From the NCBI GenBank assembly GCA_900540905.1, contig UQHR01000016.1:1-44271 (forward strand): a stretch of DNA of 44,271 nt, in the 5' to 3' direction. How positions within the stretch are numbered: position 1 is the first letter of the stretch; each line of letters opens with the position of its first letter. The translations under genes and the position numbers were made by a program. Below, one piece after another: positions 22,087 to 30,645 of this stretch. The notes under the pieces were generated by a model that made no database searches, was not told the origin of the DNA, and worked only from the letters and a program-made list of their open reading frames with translations. The stretch is from an uncultured Collinsella sp. GTDB taxonomy: Bacteria > Actinomycetota > Coriobacteriia > Coriobacteriales > Coriobacteriaceae.

Positions 22087-23538
22087 GTGGCAGGCTGGAA
22101 TCTGACCGGCAATGCCGTTTCCGCCGAGTTTGACGGTTCGGACGAGCAGGAGCGTAAGGAACTCAGCGTGAGCCAGGCGGTAGAAATCGCCGCCGGTGCG
22201 CTCGATGCCATTCCGCAGCTGAGCGTTCTGGGCGAGGTCACGGGCTTCCGTGGCCCCAATGCCCGAAGCGGCCACTGCTACTTCCAGATTAAGGACGACT
22301 CGGCCGCCGTCGACTGCATCATCTGGAAGGGCGCCTACCTTAAGCGCACCTTCGACTTGCGCGATGGCATGCAGGTGAGCTTTAAGGGCAGCTTCAATCT
22401 CTATAAGGCCACCGGCCGCATGAGCTTTGTCGCTCGCTCGTTTTCGCTGGCGGGGGAGGGTCTGCTGCGTCAACAAGTGGCGCAACTGGCCGAAAAGCTA
22501 CGCCGCGAGGGCCTGATGGACGAAGCGCGCAAGCACCGCATCCCGGTGTTCTGCTCCCGCGTGGCGGTCGTCACCTCGCTTTCGGGTGCCGTAATCGACG
22601 ACGTCAAGCGCACATTGCGTCGTCGCAACCCGCTCGTCGAGCTCGTCTGCGTGGGCGCCAAGGTTCAAGGCGAGGGTGCGCCGGCCGAGCTTATTGAGGG
22701 CCTGCGCCGTGCCGCCGCCATCACGCCGGCGCCCGACTGCATCTTGCTGGTGCGCGGCGGCGGCTCCTTTGAGGACCTCATGACCTTTAATGACGAGGAG
22801 CTTGCCCGTGCGGTGGCGGCTTGTCCTGTGCCCGTGGTGACCGGCATTGGCCATGAGCCCGATACCTCGATATGCGACATGGTGAGCGACCGCCGCGCCT
22901 CCACGCCCACGGCGGCGGCAGAATCGGTGGCGCCGGCTATGACGGAGTTGGCCGATGTGCTCGAGGCGCGCCATCAGCGTCTGGGTGCCGCGATGGCATC
23001 GATGATTGGGTCGGCCCAGGTCGACCTGGAGATGCTCGATCAGCGCGGTCGCCGCGCCTGGGATACCTATACGGCCCGTCTGGGCGATGCGCTCGATGCG
23101 GCTGCGTGCCGCCCGTGCCTCAACGACCCCACATTTATGGTCGATCGTCGCGAATCGGAGCTTACGCTGACCGCCGATCGCCTGTCAGGCGCCATAATAC
23201 GCTCGGTCGGGACATTCCGCTCCAACTTTGAGCGCCTGCCCGAGCGTCTGGTTGCAAGCACCTCGGGGCTCGATGGCAAGCGCCATGCGCTCGCGCTTGC
23301 GAGTTCCCGTCTGGAGCATCAGGGGCGCACGATGCTCAACAAGCCCGCGTCCGACCTGGGCCGTGCGGCAGCCTCGCTAGATGCCCTGTCGCCGCTCAAG
23401 GTGCTTGCCCGTGGTTATTCCATCGCGTACAGCGATGATGGGGTGGCCACGAGCGCCAAGACCTTTAAGGCCGGTGACGCCATCCGCGTGCGCATGGCAG
23501 ACGGCAACGTGACGGCAACGGTCGATACGGTCGAGTAG
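22087..23538 (+). CDS. xseA: Exodeoxyribonuclease VII large subunit
   Basis: A 483-residue protein with an N-terminal OB-fold (about 25-125: LSVLGEVTGFRGPNARSGHCYFQIKDD), then the nuclease core with RVAVVTSLSGAVIDDV, DCILLVRGGGSFEDLMTFNDEE and GIGHEPDTSICD. A long helical C-terminal half follows, ending in the YSIAYSDDGVATSAKTFKAGD tail typical of XseA. With XseB it degrades single-stranded DNA to oligonucleotides. GTG at 22087 is chosen since AAAGGAGG stands four bases before it; an upstream GTG (22060) would add nine residues. xseB follows 42 bp later. Confidence 0.95.
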   Translation: MAGWNLTGNAVSAEFDGSDEQERKELSVSQAVEIAAGALDAIPQLSVLGEVTGFRGPNARSGHCYFQIKDDSAAVDCIIWKGAYLKRTFDLRDGMQVSFKGSFNLYKATGRMSFVARSFSLAGEGLLRQQVAQLAEKLRREGLMDEARKHRIPVFCSRVAVVTSLSGAVIDDVKRTLRRRNPLVELVCVGAKVQGEGAPAELIEGLRRAAAITPAPDCILLVRGGGSFEDLMTFNDEELARAVAACPVPVVTGIGHEPDTSICDMVSDRRASTPTAAAESVAPAMTELADVLEARHQRLGAAMASMIGSAQVDLEMLDQRGRRAWDTYTARLGDALDAAACRPCLNDPTFMVDRRESELTLTADRLSGAIIRSVGTFRSNFERLPERLVASTSGLDGKRHALALASSRLEHQGRTMLNKPASDLGRAAASLDALSPLKVLARGYSIAYSDDGVATSAKTFKAGDAIRVRMADGNVTATVDTVE

Positions 23539-23580
23539 GCCGCGTTTCATAGCGATAAACCTTTAGGAAAGGAAACAGAT

Positions 23581-23847
23581 ATGGCAGAGAAAACCCCGGT
23601 CGAGCAGCTTACGTACAAGCAGGCTTCGCAGGAGTTGGAGCTCATCATCCGCAGCTTGGAGTCGGGCGATATGGAGCTCGAGGAGTCGCTCGAGAGCTAT
23701 ACCCGCGGCGTCGAGCTCCTCAAGAGCCTGCGCACCCGCCTGTCCGATGCCGAGCAGAAGGTCTCGGTGCTTCTTAAGGACGTCGACGGCAACGACGTGC
23801 TCGCCGACGGCGAAGCCGCCAACACCGACGACAACCTCTCGTTCTAA
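23581..23847 (+). CDS. xseB: Exodeoxyribonuclease VII small subunit
   Basis: An 88-residue acidic helical protein with the XseB core LTYKQASQELELIIRSLESG and LEESLESYTRGVELLKSL. Several copies of XseB bind the coiled-coil region of XseA to form the active exonuclease. The extra acidic C-terminal tail (DVDGNDVLADGEAANTDDN) is longer than the core needs. A good AAAGGAAA site precedes the ATG. It is co-directional with xseA and the HIT gene. Confidence 0.95.
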   Translation: MAEKTPVEQLTYKQASQELELIIRSLESGDMELEESLESYTRGVELLKSLRTRLSDAEQKVSVLLKDVDGNDVLADGEAANTDDNLSF

Positions 23848-23896
23848 CCATCCCGACCAAATATAATTACCTTGGTCTGTGAGAAAGGAACCAACC

Positions 23897-24232
23897 ATGT
23901 GCGATTGCATCTTCTGCAAAATTGCCAACCACGAGATCCCCTCGACCGTTGTCTATGAGGACGACCAGGTCATCGCCTTCGACGACCTCAATCCCCAGGC
24001 GCCGGTCCATACGCTCGTGATCCCCAAGAAGCACTACAGCGACATCGCTGATAACGTGCCTGCCGAGACCATGGGCGCCATGGCCCATGCCATCCAGGAG
24101 GTTGCTAAGGCCAAGGGCCTGGAGGACGGTTTCCGCGTCATCTCCAACAAGGGCGTTAACGCCGGCCAGACCGTCATGCACTTCCACATGCACGTCCTCG
24201 GCGGCAAGAACTTGGGCGAGAACCTTATCTGA
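23897..24232 (+). CDS. HIT family nucleotide hydrolase (HinT-like)
   Basis: A 111-residue protein with the N-terminal Cys-X2-Cys metal site (CDCIFCKI), the conserved APVHTLVIPKKHY segment and the histidine triad HFHMHVLGG at the C-terminus. HinT enzymes hydrolyse phosphoramidates such as aminoacyl-AMP adducts. GAAAGG stands seven bases before the ATG at 23897. It is 49 bp after xseB. Confidence 0.94.
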   Translation: MCDCIFCKIANHEIPSTVVYEDDQVIAFDDLNPQAPVHTLVIPKKHYSDIADNVPAETMGAMAHAIQEVAKAKGLEDGFRVISNKGVNAGQTVMHFHMHVLGGKNLGENLI

Positions 24233-24273
24233 GATCGTATGGCCCGTCGTCTTGATTGCCTTTGGAGAAACCT

Positions 24274-25164
24274 GTGCAGTTGTCTCAACTCGAATATCTT
24301 CAAGCGGTAGCGAATTATGGCGGCGTGCGCAAGGCGGCTCGCGCCGTTCATGTGAGTCCGCAGGCTGTTTCGTCGGCGATCAAGAAGCTGGAATCTGAGT
24401 ATCAGGTCGTTTTGCTCGACCGGTCGACGGGCGAGGCCGTTTTGTCTCCTGCAGGGCGAGAGTTTGCGGGACGCGCGCGCGTAATCCTCGCGCAAGTCGA
24501 TGATCTCAAAAATTACGCTCGGTCGATGGGGCAGGGTGTTTCGCCCGACGGTCATTTTCGTCTTTACGCCCCCTGCCTTCATGGGCGGGGGCGTCTTTTT
24601 GACGAAAACTGGTACGACTCGTTTGAGAGTTCGCACCCCCAGATTCACCTCGACGTGTGGCATCAGCCAACGGCTACGTGTTTTGAGTCTCTTTTGCTCG
24701 GGATATCGGATGCGGCTATTTCATTCGAGAAGCCACGGGGCAGCGCCCTTTGTTCGAAATACCTGGGTGAAAAGGAGCTCAAGGTTCTTTCGTGTCCGGT
24801 TGGCCATCGTGTCAGGGGCACCATAACCATTCGTGAACTATTGAGCGGTAGGCTTGCTGTCCCCATCAACTTGTCGCCCTGTCTCAATGCAATCAACCAG
24901 TGCCCTGAGGCCCAACTCGTTAATTTCCGCTTTCGTGATGTCGAATATGGAAGCGAGAGACAGATTGAGTTTCTTCAAGGCGGGGGATTGATATTGAGCT
25001 TTTCTGGCTCCTCTCTTGCATCAGATGGATCCAACGTGGGCGAATGCTCCATTGAGGGCTCGCGCGACGTAACCTTGCCTATCTATTTTTGCTACCGGCA
25101 AAACGCCTGGACGGATCGGCATCAGACGGTATTTCTTCACCTGTTGCGCCATCTCGCTTCTTGA
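24274..25164 (+). CDS. LysR-type transcriptional regulator
   Basis: A 296-residue protein. The N-terminal winged helix-turn-helix (LSQLEYLQAVANYGGVRKAARAVHVSPQAVSSAIKKLESEY) is typical of LysR, followed by a linker helix and an effector-binding domain (from about residue 90). Cys residues are frequent for this family (8 or more), and codon use is less C-biased than in neighbouring housekeeping genes, suggesting an accessory origin. It precedes an MFS gene in the same direction by 117 bp and probably regulates it. GTG at 24274 is chosen for GGAG six bases upstream. Confidence 0.88.
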   Translation: MQLSQLEYLQAVANYGGVRKAARAVHVSPQAVSSAIKKLESEYQVVLLDRSTGEAVLSPAGREFAGRARVILAQVDDLKNYARSMGQGVSPDGHFRLYAPCLHGRGRLFDENWYDSFESSHPQIHLDVWHQPTATCFESLLLGISDAAISFEKPRGSALCSKYLGEKELKVLSCPVGHRVRGTITIRELLSGRLAVPINLSPCLNAINQCPEAQLVNFRFRDVEYGSERQIEFLQGGGLILSFSGSSLASDGSNVGECSIEGSRDVTLPIYFCYRQNAWTDRHQTVFLHLLRHLAS

Positions 25165-25281
25165 GGTTGCTTGGCTTCGTGCCGTCAAATGAATATTGAC
25201 GATTTGTAACGTATGGCTGACGGTTTTGCCTTCATGCTTTTTGAGACCTCGGCTTGGATTATCGGCCTTTGGAGGAGGAGT

Positions 25282-26442
25282 ATGAAAAACCGTACGGTTT
25301 GGCTGTATATGGCGTTTGTTTTCCTATCGAACTTCAGCACCATCTTGTATTTTCTGACGGTTTACCTTGAGTTCGTCGGATTCTCGATGGTCGCGATTTC
25401 TGGCATGATGATTGCGTACCAGGTAAGCAAATTTGCTCTCGAGATTCCTACCGGCTATATCGCCGATAGATTTGGGCGAAAGATAAGTGGCCTGGTGGGT
25501 ATCGCGGGAATGCTCGGATACTACGCTGCCCTGCTCCTCATACGATCTCCTCTGCTTTTGATAGGTGCGTTTGCCCTCAAGGGTTTTGCCGTCGCATGCG
25601 TGAGCGGTTCTATTGAGGCAATCTATATCGATTCCGTCTCCCAAGATCAGCTCGTTAGGCTTAATGTGGTTGAGCGATTCGTCTTTTACGCATCTTATGC
25701 TCTTTCCGCGTGTGTGGGCGGCTTCATCTCGTCAGAAGGTGCATATTTCATCGGTCTTTCGGCCGATATCTTTACGATGGTATTGACGTTGCTTGTCGTT
25801 GCCTGCATTCCCGAAACGAAAGGGAAAGGTAGCGCTGCGGCTTCTATGAGCCAAATTAGCCCGAGGATGATTTGGACTGCCATTGCGGGCAATGGCACGC
25901 TTCGCTCGGCGTTCGTCATGGACTGTTCTCAGGCATTTGCTTTTGTCGCTCTGGAAGATTTTTTCTCACTGCTGCTCGCAGCCCGTGGAATGGGTGCCGT
26001 CGCTTCGGGCATGACCATTGCGGTCCAGCTCCTTGTCTCCGCCTCCATAGGGTTTATCGTGCCCAGCGTAATTGCTCATGTCGACAAGAGGCTTTTTGCG
26101 CGTATTTGCGGCATCATCCGTCTCATTCTAGCTGCTTTGTTTTTAACCCCTTTTATTCCGGTTGACCTGTTGCCCGTTTTCTATGTGCTGCAGACGGTTG
26201 CCTACTCGTTATTTGCTCCGATCAAATACTCAGTTTTTCAAAATGCTGCCGATTCATCGATGCTCTGTTCGTTGATTTCGGTTCAAAGCCAGATGGTGGC
26301 GGTGGGCGCCGTTCTTTTCTATCTGCTCAATGCTGTGTTGAGTAGCGTTGTGGGTATTCGGGTTGTGCTGCTTGTTGCGCTTGGGATTTCTTCTCTGGCG
26401 TATGTCCCCGCGCTATTTCGCCTTACAAGTCGAAGACCATGA
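25282..26442 (+). CDS. Major facilitator superfamily transporter
   Basis: A 386-residue membrane protein with about twelve hydrophobic segments. The MFS loop-2/3 signature appears as IPTGYIADRFGRKISG (about residues 55-70). A central cytoplasmic stretch (ETKGKGSAAASMSQISP) separates the two six-helix halves. The substrate is unknown; drug or small-metabolite efflux is common for this layout. ATG at 25282 follows GGAGGAGGAG almost directly; an upstream ATG at 25213 would add 23 residues with no site. Like the adjacent LysR gene it has less biased codons, so the pair may be a transferred module. Confidence 0.85.
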   Translation: MKNRTVWLYMAFVFLSNFSTILYFLTVYLEFVGFSMVAISGMMIAYQVSKFALEIPTGYIADRFGRKISGLVGIAGMLGYYAALLLIRSPLLLIGAFALKGFAVACVSGSIEAIYIDSVSQDQLVRLNVVERFVFYASYALSACVGGFISSEGAYFIGLSADIFTMVLTLLVVACIPETKGKGSAAASMSQISPRMIWTAIAGNGTLRSAFVMDCSQAFAFVALEDFFSLLLAARGMGAVASGMTIAVQLLVSASIGFIVPSVIAHVDKRLFARICGIIRLILAALFLTPFIPVDLLPVFYVLQTVAYSLFAPIKYSVFQNAADSSMLCSLISVQSQMVAVGAVLFYLLNAVLSSVVGIRVVLLVALGISSLAYVPALFRLTSRRP

Positions 26443-26475
26443 GCATGCATGCATCGATAACTTATATATCAACGC

Positions 26476-26509
26476 AATAAACCCGAGCTCGAGGGCGTTT
26501 GGGTTTATT
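26476..26509 (+). terminator. Terminator after the MFS gene
   Basis: AATAAACCC (26476-26484), 16-base loop, GGGTTTATT (26501-26509), followed by ATT. It separates the MFS gene from ackA1. Confidence 0.7.
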
Positions 26510-26562
26510 ATTGAAGCGTATGTAACCTGGCGGCGCCACACCGCCTGTTAGTAGGGAGACAC

Positions 26563-27741
26563 ATGAACGTTCTGGTCGTCAACGCAGGATCTTCGACCCT
26601 TAAGTATCAGGTCATCGATACCAAATCCCACAAGGTGTCCGCAAAGGGCTCCTGTGAGCGCGTCTGCTTTACCGGTGGTACCTTCACCCACGCTGCCAAC
26701 GGCTCCAAGAAGGTGACCGAGAACATCGAGTTCCCCGACCACAAGGTCGCCATCGAGGTCGTCCTGAAGGACCTCGAGGCTAACGGCGTCAAGATCGAGG
26801 GCATCGGTCACCGCATCGTTCAAGGCGGTTGGTACTTTGGCGATTCCTCCCTCGTCGACGAGGACGTTCTCGCCAAGATTCGCGAGGTTGCCCCGCTCGC
26901 TCCGCTGCACAACAACCCCGAGGCCAACGTTATCGAGTTCTGCCTGGAGCAGTATCCCGACCTGCCCAACGTCACGGTCTACGACACCGCTTTCCATTTC
27001 AACATGCCCGAGGTCGCCAAGACCTACGCTCTGCCCAAGGACGTTTGCGACAAGCTGCACATCCGTAAGTACGGCGCTCACGGCACCAGCTATCGCTACA
27101 TCTCCAAGAAGGTTGCCGAGATGACCAACGGCGAGGCCCGCAAGGTTGTCGTGTGCCACATTGGCTCCGGCGCTTCCCTGTGCGCCATCGAGGACGGCAA
27201 GTGCATGGACACCACCATGGGCCTTACCCCGCTCGACGGCGTCATGATGGGCACCCGCTGCGGTTCCATCGACCCGGCTACCGTGTGCTACCTGCAGCGC
27301 GAGGGCGGCTACACCTTCGACGAGGTCGACGAGATGATGAACAAGAAGTCCGGCCTTTTGGCTGTGACCGGCGGCAAGACCAACGACTGCCGCAACGTTG
27401 AGGAGCTCGCCGCTGCCGGTGACCCTGAGGCTCAGCTCGCCTTCGATATGTTCGTCTACAAGATTGCCGCCAAGGCCGCCGAGATGGCAACCTCCATGTG
27501 CGGCATGGACACGCTTGTCTTTACCGCTGGCATCGGCGAGCACGCTCCGGCTGTCCGCGCCGGTGTGGCCGACCGTCTGGCCTTTATGGGCGTCAAGATG
27601 GACCATGCCCGCAACGCCCTGCGTGGCGACGGCGCCTGGTGCCTGTCCGCCAAGGATTCCAAGGTCAAGATCTTCGTCATCCCCACGGACGAGGAGTTCA
27701 TGATCGCTTCCGACGTCGAGCGCATCGTCAACGGCAAGTAA
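26563..27741 (+). CDS. ackA1: Acetate kinase paralogue with altered active-site residues
   Basis: A 392-residue ASKHA-fold kinase of the acetate/propionate kinase family. NAGSSTLKYQ, GHRIVQGG (substrate-binding Arg), the FDTAFH-equivalent YDTAFH, GTRCGSIDP (catalytic Arg) and PTDEEF (catalytic Glu) are conserved. Three family positions differ from the second copy and from classical enzymes: HGTSY instead of HGTSH, HIGSG instead of HLGNG, and GIGEH instead of GIGEN. The codons are extremely C-biased, indicating high expression. It probably makes ATP from acetyl-phosphate, but the changes around the nucleotide site leave room for another acyl or phosphoryl partner. ATG follows AGGGAG. Confidence 0.9.
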   Translation: MNVLVVNAGSSTLKYQVIDTKSHKVSAKGSCERVCFTGGTFTHAANGSKKVTENIEFPDHKVAIEVVLKDLEANGVKIEGIGHRIVQGGWYFGDSSLVDEDVLAKIREVAPLAPLHNNPEANVIEFCLEQYPDLPNVTVYDTAFHFNMPEVAKTYALPKDVCDKLHIRKYGAHGTSYRYISKKVAEMTNGEARKVVVCHIGSGASLCAIEDGKCMDTTMGLTPLDGVMMGTRCGSIDPATVCYLQREGGYTFDEVDEMMNKKSGLLAVTGGKTNDCRNVEELAAAGDPEAQLAFDMFVYKIAAKAAEMATSMCGMDTLVFTAGIGEHAPAVRAGVADRLAFMGVKMDHARNALRGDGAWCLSAKDSKVKIFVIPTDEEFMIASDVERIVNGK

Positions 27742-27750
27742 TTGATGCAA

Positions 27751-27792
27751 GGGGAGGGGACTGGATGGCCTTGTGCCGTTCAGCCCCCTTTT
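27751..27792 (+). terminator. Likely terminator after ackA1
   Basis: GGGG-ACTG (27756-27763) can pair with CAG-C-CCCC (27781-27788) with one A-C mismatch, and TTTT follows. The stem is imperfect, so some readthrough into ackA2 is possible. Confidence 0.5.
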
Positions 27793-27808
27793 ATGCGCTT
27801 TGAGCGAA

Positions 27809-27834
27809 GAGTTTAATAGATAATTATTGAACTC
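27809..27834. promoter_or_regulatory. 26-bp operator-like palindrome before ackA2
   Basis: GAGTTTAATA (27809-27818), GATAAT, TATTGAACTC (27825-27834) is a 10+10 inverted repeat with one mismatch. It lies about 75 bp upstream of the ackA2 start in an AT-rich gap. Symmetry and length fit a dimeric regulator site; no family is assigned. Confidence 0.5.
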
Positions 27835-27905
27835 TGATAACTTCTTATTAAGGATACGGCCGCCTTATAGGTTTGCCGACCGTACTGTAATCACGAAGGA
27901 GTCTC

Positions 27906-29084
27906 ATGAACGTACTTGTTGTCAACGCCGGCAGCTCGAGCCTTAAATATCAGCTTTTGGACACCGATACTCGCGAGGTCTTCGCTAAGGGTAACTGCGA
28001 GCGCATCGGCTCGGAGATGGGCATCTTTGGCCACTCCGAGAACGGTGGTGCCAAGCAGACCGAGGAGATTCCTTTCCCCGACCATCGCTCGGCTATCGCG
28101 CGCGTGCTCGAGGAGCTCGAGAAGACCGACGTTACGATCGATGGCATTGGCCACCGTATCGTTCAGGGCGGCTGGTACTTCGATGATTCCGCGGTCGTCG
28201 ACGATGAGGTCATGGCCAAGATCCTTGAGGTGGCGCCACTTGCCCCGCTGCACAACTACGGTGAGGCCGCAGCAATTGAGTATTGCCGCGAGAAATATCC
28301 GGAGCTGCCCAACGTGGCCGTCTTCGATACGTCGTTCCATATGACGATGCCCGAGGTCGCCTACACCTACGCCCTGCCCAAGGACGTCTGCGACAAGTAC
28401 CACGTGCGCAAGTACGGCGCCCACGGCACGAGTCACCGTTACGAGTGGATGATGGCCAAGGAGATCCTGGGCACGCGCTGCCACCGTCTGCTGTCGTGCC
28501 ACCTGGGCAACGGCGCCTCGCTCGCCGCTATCGAGGACGGCGTATGCCGCGATACCACGATGGGCTTGACGCCGCTCGACGGTCTGATGATGGGCACCCG
28601 CTGCGGTTCCATCGACCCGGCCACCGTGTGCTACCTGCAGCGCGAGGGTGGCTACAGTTACCAGGAAGTCGACGACATGATGAACAAGCAGTCCGGCCTG
28701 CTTGCCATCTCGGGCATCTCCAACGACGCCCGCGACATCCGCACGCGCGCCTCCGAGGGCGACGAGCGCTGTCTGCTCGCTTTCGACATGTTCGCCTACA
28801 AGGCCATGCAGCAGGCCGGCTCCATGATCGCCTCCATGGCGGGCGTGGACACCATTACCTTTACTGCCGGCATCGGCGAGAACGACTGGTCGATCCGCAA
28901 GGCCTTCTGCGACTGCTTTGAGTGGCTGGGCGTACGCATCGACAACAACAAGAACCGCGAGGCCGTGGGTAACGGCCCGCAGGTCATCAGCGCCGCCGGC
29001 TCTTCCGTCACGGTCATGGTCATCCCCACCGACGAGGAATACATGATCGCCCACGACGTCGAGCGTCTGACCGCGAATAACTAG
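27906..29084 (+). CDS. ackA2: Acetate kinase, classical form
   Basis: A 392-residue acetate kinase with all family motifs intact: NAGSSSLKYQ, GHRIVQGG, FDTSFH, HGTSHRY, CHLGNGASLAAI, GTRCGSIDP, GIGEN and PTDEEY. It converts acetyl-phosphate plus ADP to acetate plus ATP, with Pta (convergent, 350 bp away) supplying acetyl-phosphate. It is colinear with ackA1 at equal length, so the pair arose by tandem duplication followed by marked divergence. AAGGAG lies five bases before the ATG. The upstream palindrome suggests separate control from ackA1. Confidence 0.96.
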   Translation: MNVLVVNAGSSSLKYQLLDTDTREVFAKGNCERIGSEMGIFGHSENGGAKQTEEIPFPDHRSAIARVLEELEKTDVTIDGIGHRIVQGGWYFDDSAVVDDEVMAKILEVAPLAPLHNYGEAAAIEYCREKYPELPNVAVFDTSFHMTMPEVAYTYALPKDVCDKYHVRKYGAHGTSHRYEWMMAKEILGTRCHRLLSCHLGNGASLAAIEDGVCRDTTMGLTPLDGLMMGTRCGSIDPATVCYLQREGGYSYQEVDDMMNKQSGLLAISGISNDARDIRTRASEGDERCLLAFDMFAYKAMQQAGSMIASMAGVDTITFTAGIGENDWSIRKAFCDCFEWLGVRIDNNKNREAVGNGPQVISAAGSSVTVMVIPTDEEYMIAHDVERLTANN

Positions 29085-29106
29085 TGCACTCGTTTGCATG
29101 TAAACG

Positions 29107-29142
29107 AAAGGCCTCCCGAGCAACAGCTCGGGAGGCCTTTTT
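29107..29142 (+). terminator. Terminator after ackA2
   Basis: A 15-bp perfect stem (29107-29121 and 29126-29140) with AACA loop, followed by a T-run. Classic Rho-independent terminator. The gap beyond it (29143-29290) shows nothing I can name. Confidence 0.95.
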
Positions 29143-29290
29143 GCTGGCAGGCGGAAATTTCAGTCCCAAAGTGATCATCACCAGTAATGCCTGCACTCTC
29201 AGCAGCGACACCCATCCATTCAGATCCTCAGCTCTAGCTCGTAGCCAAGCCGCCGTCCACTCCAGATGCCCTGATTGCTACGTGGCGGCA

Positions 29291-29417
29291 GGGGCCCTAC
29301 AGGGTAAAGCTCTGAAAACATTCCGCAGGACGGAGGAAGCCCCCGCCGCACGTAGTGCGCAGCGGGGGCTTCCGACATGTCCGAGGACGTTTTCAGAGCT
29401 TTACCCTGTAGGGCCCC
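29291..29417. repeat. Palindromic element C (29-bp arms)
   Basis: Perfect 29-bp arms (29291-29319 and 29389-29417) flank a 69-base interior. The interior starts with TTCCGCA, has GGAC/GTCC and a 12-bp stem GGAAGCCCCCGC/GCGGGGGCTTCC, and ends with AGGAC. The TTCCGCA and AGGAC ends are shared with the two elements at 32905 and 33108, while the inner stem and outer arms are not. It sits 15 bp past the pta stop codon, between converging genes. Confidence 0.8.
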
Positions 29418-29432
29418 GAGGGGGTATGTCTG

Positions 29433-30413
29433 CTACTCAGCCATCTGAGCCTGGACGGCGGTGATGGCTACGACACCCACGATGTCGTCGGCAGAGCAGC
29501 CGCGCGAAAGGTCGTTGACCGGCTTGGCGATGCCCTGCAGGATGGGGCCGTAGGCGTCGGCACCGGCGAAGCGCTGGACCAGCTTGTAGCCGATGTTGCC
29601 GGCCTCGAGGTCAGGGAACACGAGCACGTTGGCCTTACCGGCGACGGAGGAGCCGGGAGCCTTGAGCTGGGCGACGGTGGGGACGATAGCGGCGTCGAGC
29701 TGCAGGTCGCCATCGATGGCGAGCTCGGGAGCCTTCTCCTTGCAGAACTTCACAGCCTCCTGGACCTTCTTGGCGACCTCGCCGCCGGCGGAGCCCATGG
29801 TGGAGTAGGAGAGCATGGCCACGTGCGGCTCGACATTGCCCATGAAGGTGGACCAGGAGTGGGCCGAGGCGATGGCGATCTCGGAGAGTTCGTCAGAGGA
29901 CGGGTTGATGTTGAGGCCGCAGTCGGCGAAGATCAGCGTGCCGTCGGTGCCAAACTGCGGGGTGTCGGTGCACATCACGAAGAAGGCCGAGACCAGCTTG
30001 GTGCCCGGGGCGGTCTTGAGGATCTGCAGCGCGGGGCGCAGGGTGTCGGCGGTGGAGTGGCAGGCGCCGGAGACCAGGCCGTCGGCATCGCCCATCTTGA
30101 CCATCATGGTGCCAAAGTAGGTGGCATCCATCACCTGGGCGCGAGCCTGCTCGATGGTGACGCCCTTCTTAGCGCGGAGCTCGGCAAACTTCTGCGCGTA
30201 CTCCTCGTGCTTCTCGGCGTTGCGCGGGTCGATGACGGTGGCGCCGGGAACGTTGATGTCATCGGGGTTGCCCAGGATGACGATGTTGGCCAGGCCCTCC
30301 TCGATGATCTTGTTCGCCGCGACGATGGTGCGCGGGTCCTCGCCCTCGGGCAGGACGATGGTCTTAAGGTCGGCCTTGGCGGCAGACTTCATACGGTTTA
30401 GGAAATCGCTCAT
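29433..30413 (-). CDS. pta: Phosphate acetyltransferase
   Basis: A 326-residue protein, the short single-domain Pta form. Visible motifs are IVLPEGEDPRTIVAANKI, VSGACHSTADTLRPALQI, FADCGLNINPSSDEL, MLSYSTMGSAGGE and a C-terminal GNIGYKLVQRFAGADAYGPILQG. It exchanges phosphate for CoA on acetyl-CoA to give acetyl-phosphate, the substrate of the adjacent acetate kinases. ATG at 30413 is preceded by AAGGAG. It lies on the opposite strand from the ackA genes and ends beside palindromic element C, so it is controlled separately. Confidence 0.96.
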   Translation of the reverse strand: MSDFLNRMKSAAKADLKTIVLPEGEDPRTIVAANKIIEEGLANIVILGNPDDINVPGATVIDPRNAEKHEEYAQKFAELRAKKGVTIEQARAQVMDATYFGTMMVKMGDADGLVSGACHSTADTLRPALQILKTAPGTKLVSAFFVMCTDTPQFGTDGTLIFADCGLNINPSSDELSEIAIASAHSWSTFMGNVEPHVAMLSYSTMGSAGGEVAKKVQEAVKFCKEKAPELAIDGDLQLDAAIVPTVAQLKAPGSSVAGKANVLVFPDLEAGNIGYKLVQRFAGADAYGPILQGIAKPVNDLSRGCSADDIVGVVAITAVQAQMAE

Positions 30414-30465
30414 GTTACTCCTTACAAGCGTTCCGCTAAGCTCCAGGCCCTCGGCTGTACACGAA

Positions 30466-30488
30466 TAAACCCGCTGCTAGCGGGTTTA
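30466..30488 (-). promoter_or_regulatory. Hairpin in the pta leader
   Basis: TAAACCCGCT (30466-30475), GCT, AGCGGGTTTA (30479-30488): a 10-bp perfect stem with a triloop, about 50-70 bases upstream of the pta start. On the minus strand TTCG follows, so it could be a leader terminator or a stabilising stem. Confidence 0.55.
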
Positions 30489-30540
30489 CCTTTCAATTAT
30501 GTACGCCACGGTGCTTGAGCTTTCCTTGTGTGGCAAGCTC

Positions 30541-30566
30541 ATTATAGGACGCATTAGCGCTATAAT
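30541..30566. promoter_or_regulatory. Overlapping divergent promoters, pta / glf
   Basis: A perfect TATAAT lies on each strand: 30546-30541 for pta (minus) and 30561-30566 for glf (plus). Each -35 region overlaps the other promoter's -10 area and neither has a TTGACA-like -35. Polymerase could hardly occupy both at once, so the two transcripts are likely mutually exclusive or activator-dependent. Confidence 0.5.
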
Positions 30567-30645
30567 CGCTCTGATAAATATGTCTCGACGTATGTTCGAG
30601 AAAAAGCCCAGTTAAAAAGCGTGTGGCTTTTGACAAGGAGTATCG

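Noticed and set aside
29143..29290. Possible small gene between ackA2 terminator and element C
   Set aside because: No start with a ribosome site and no codon bias.
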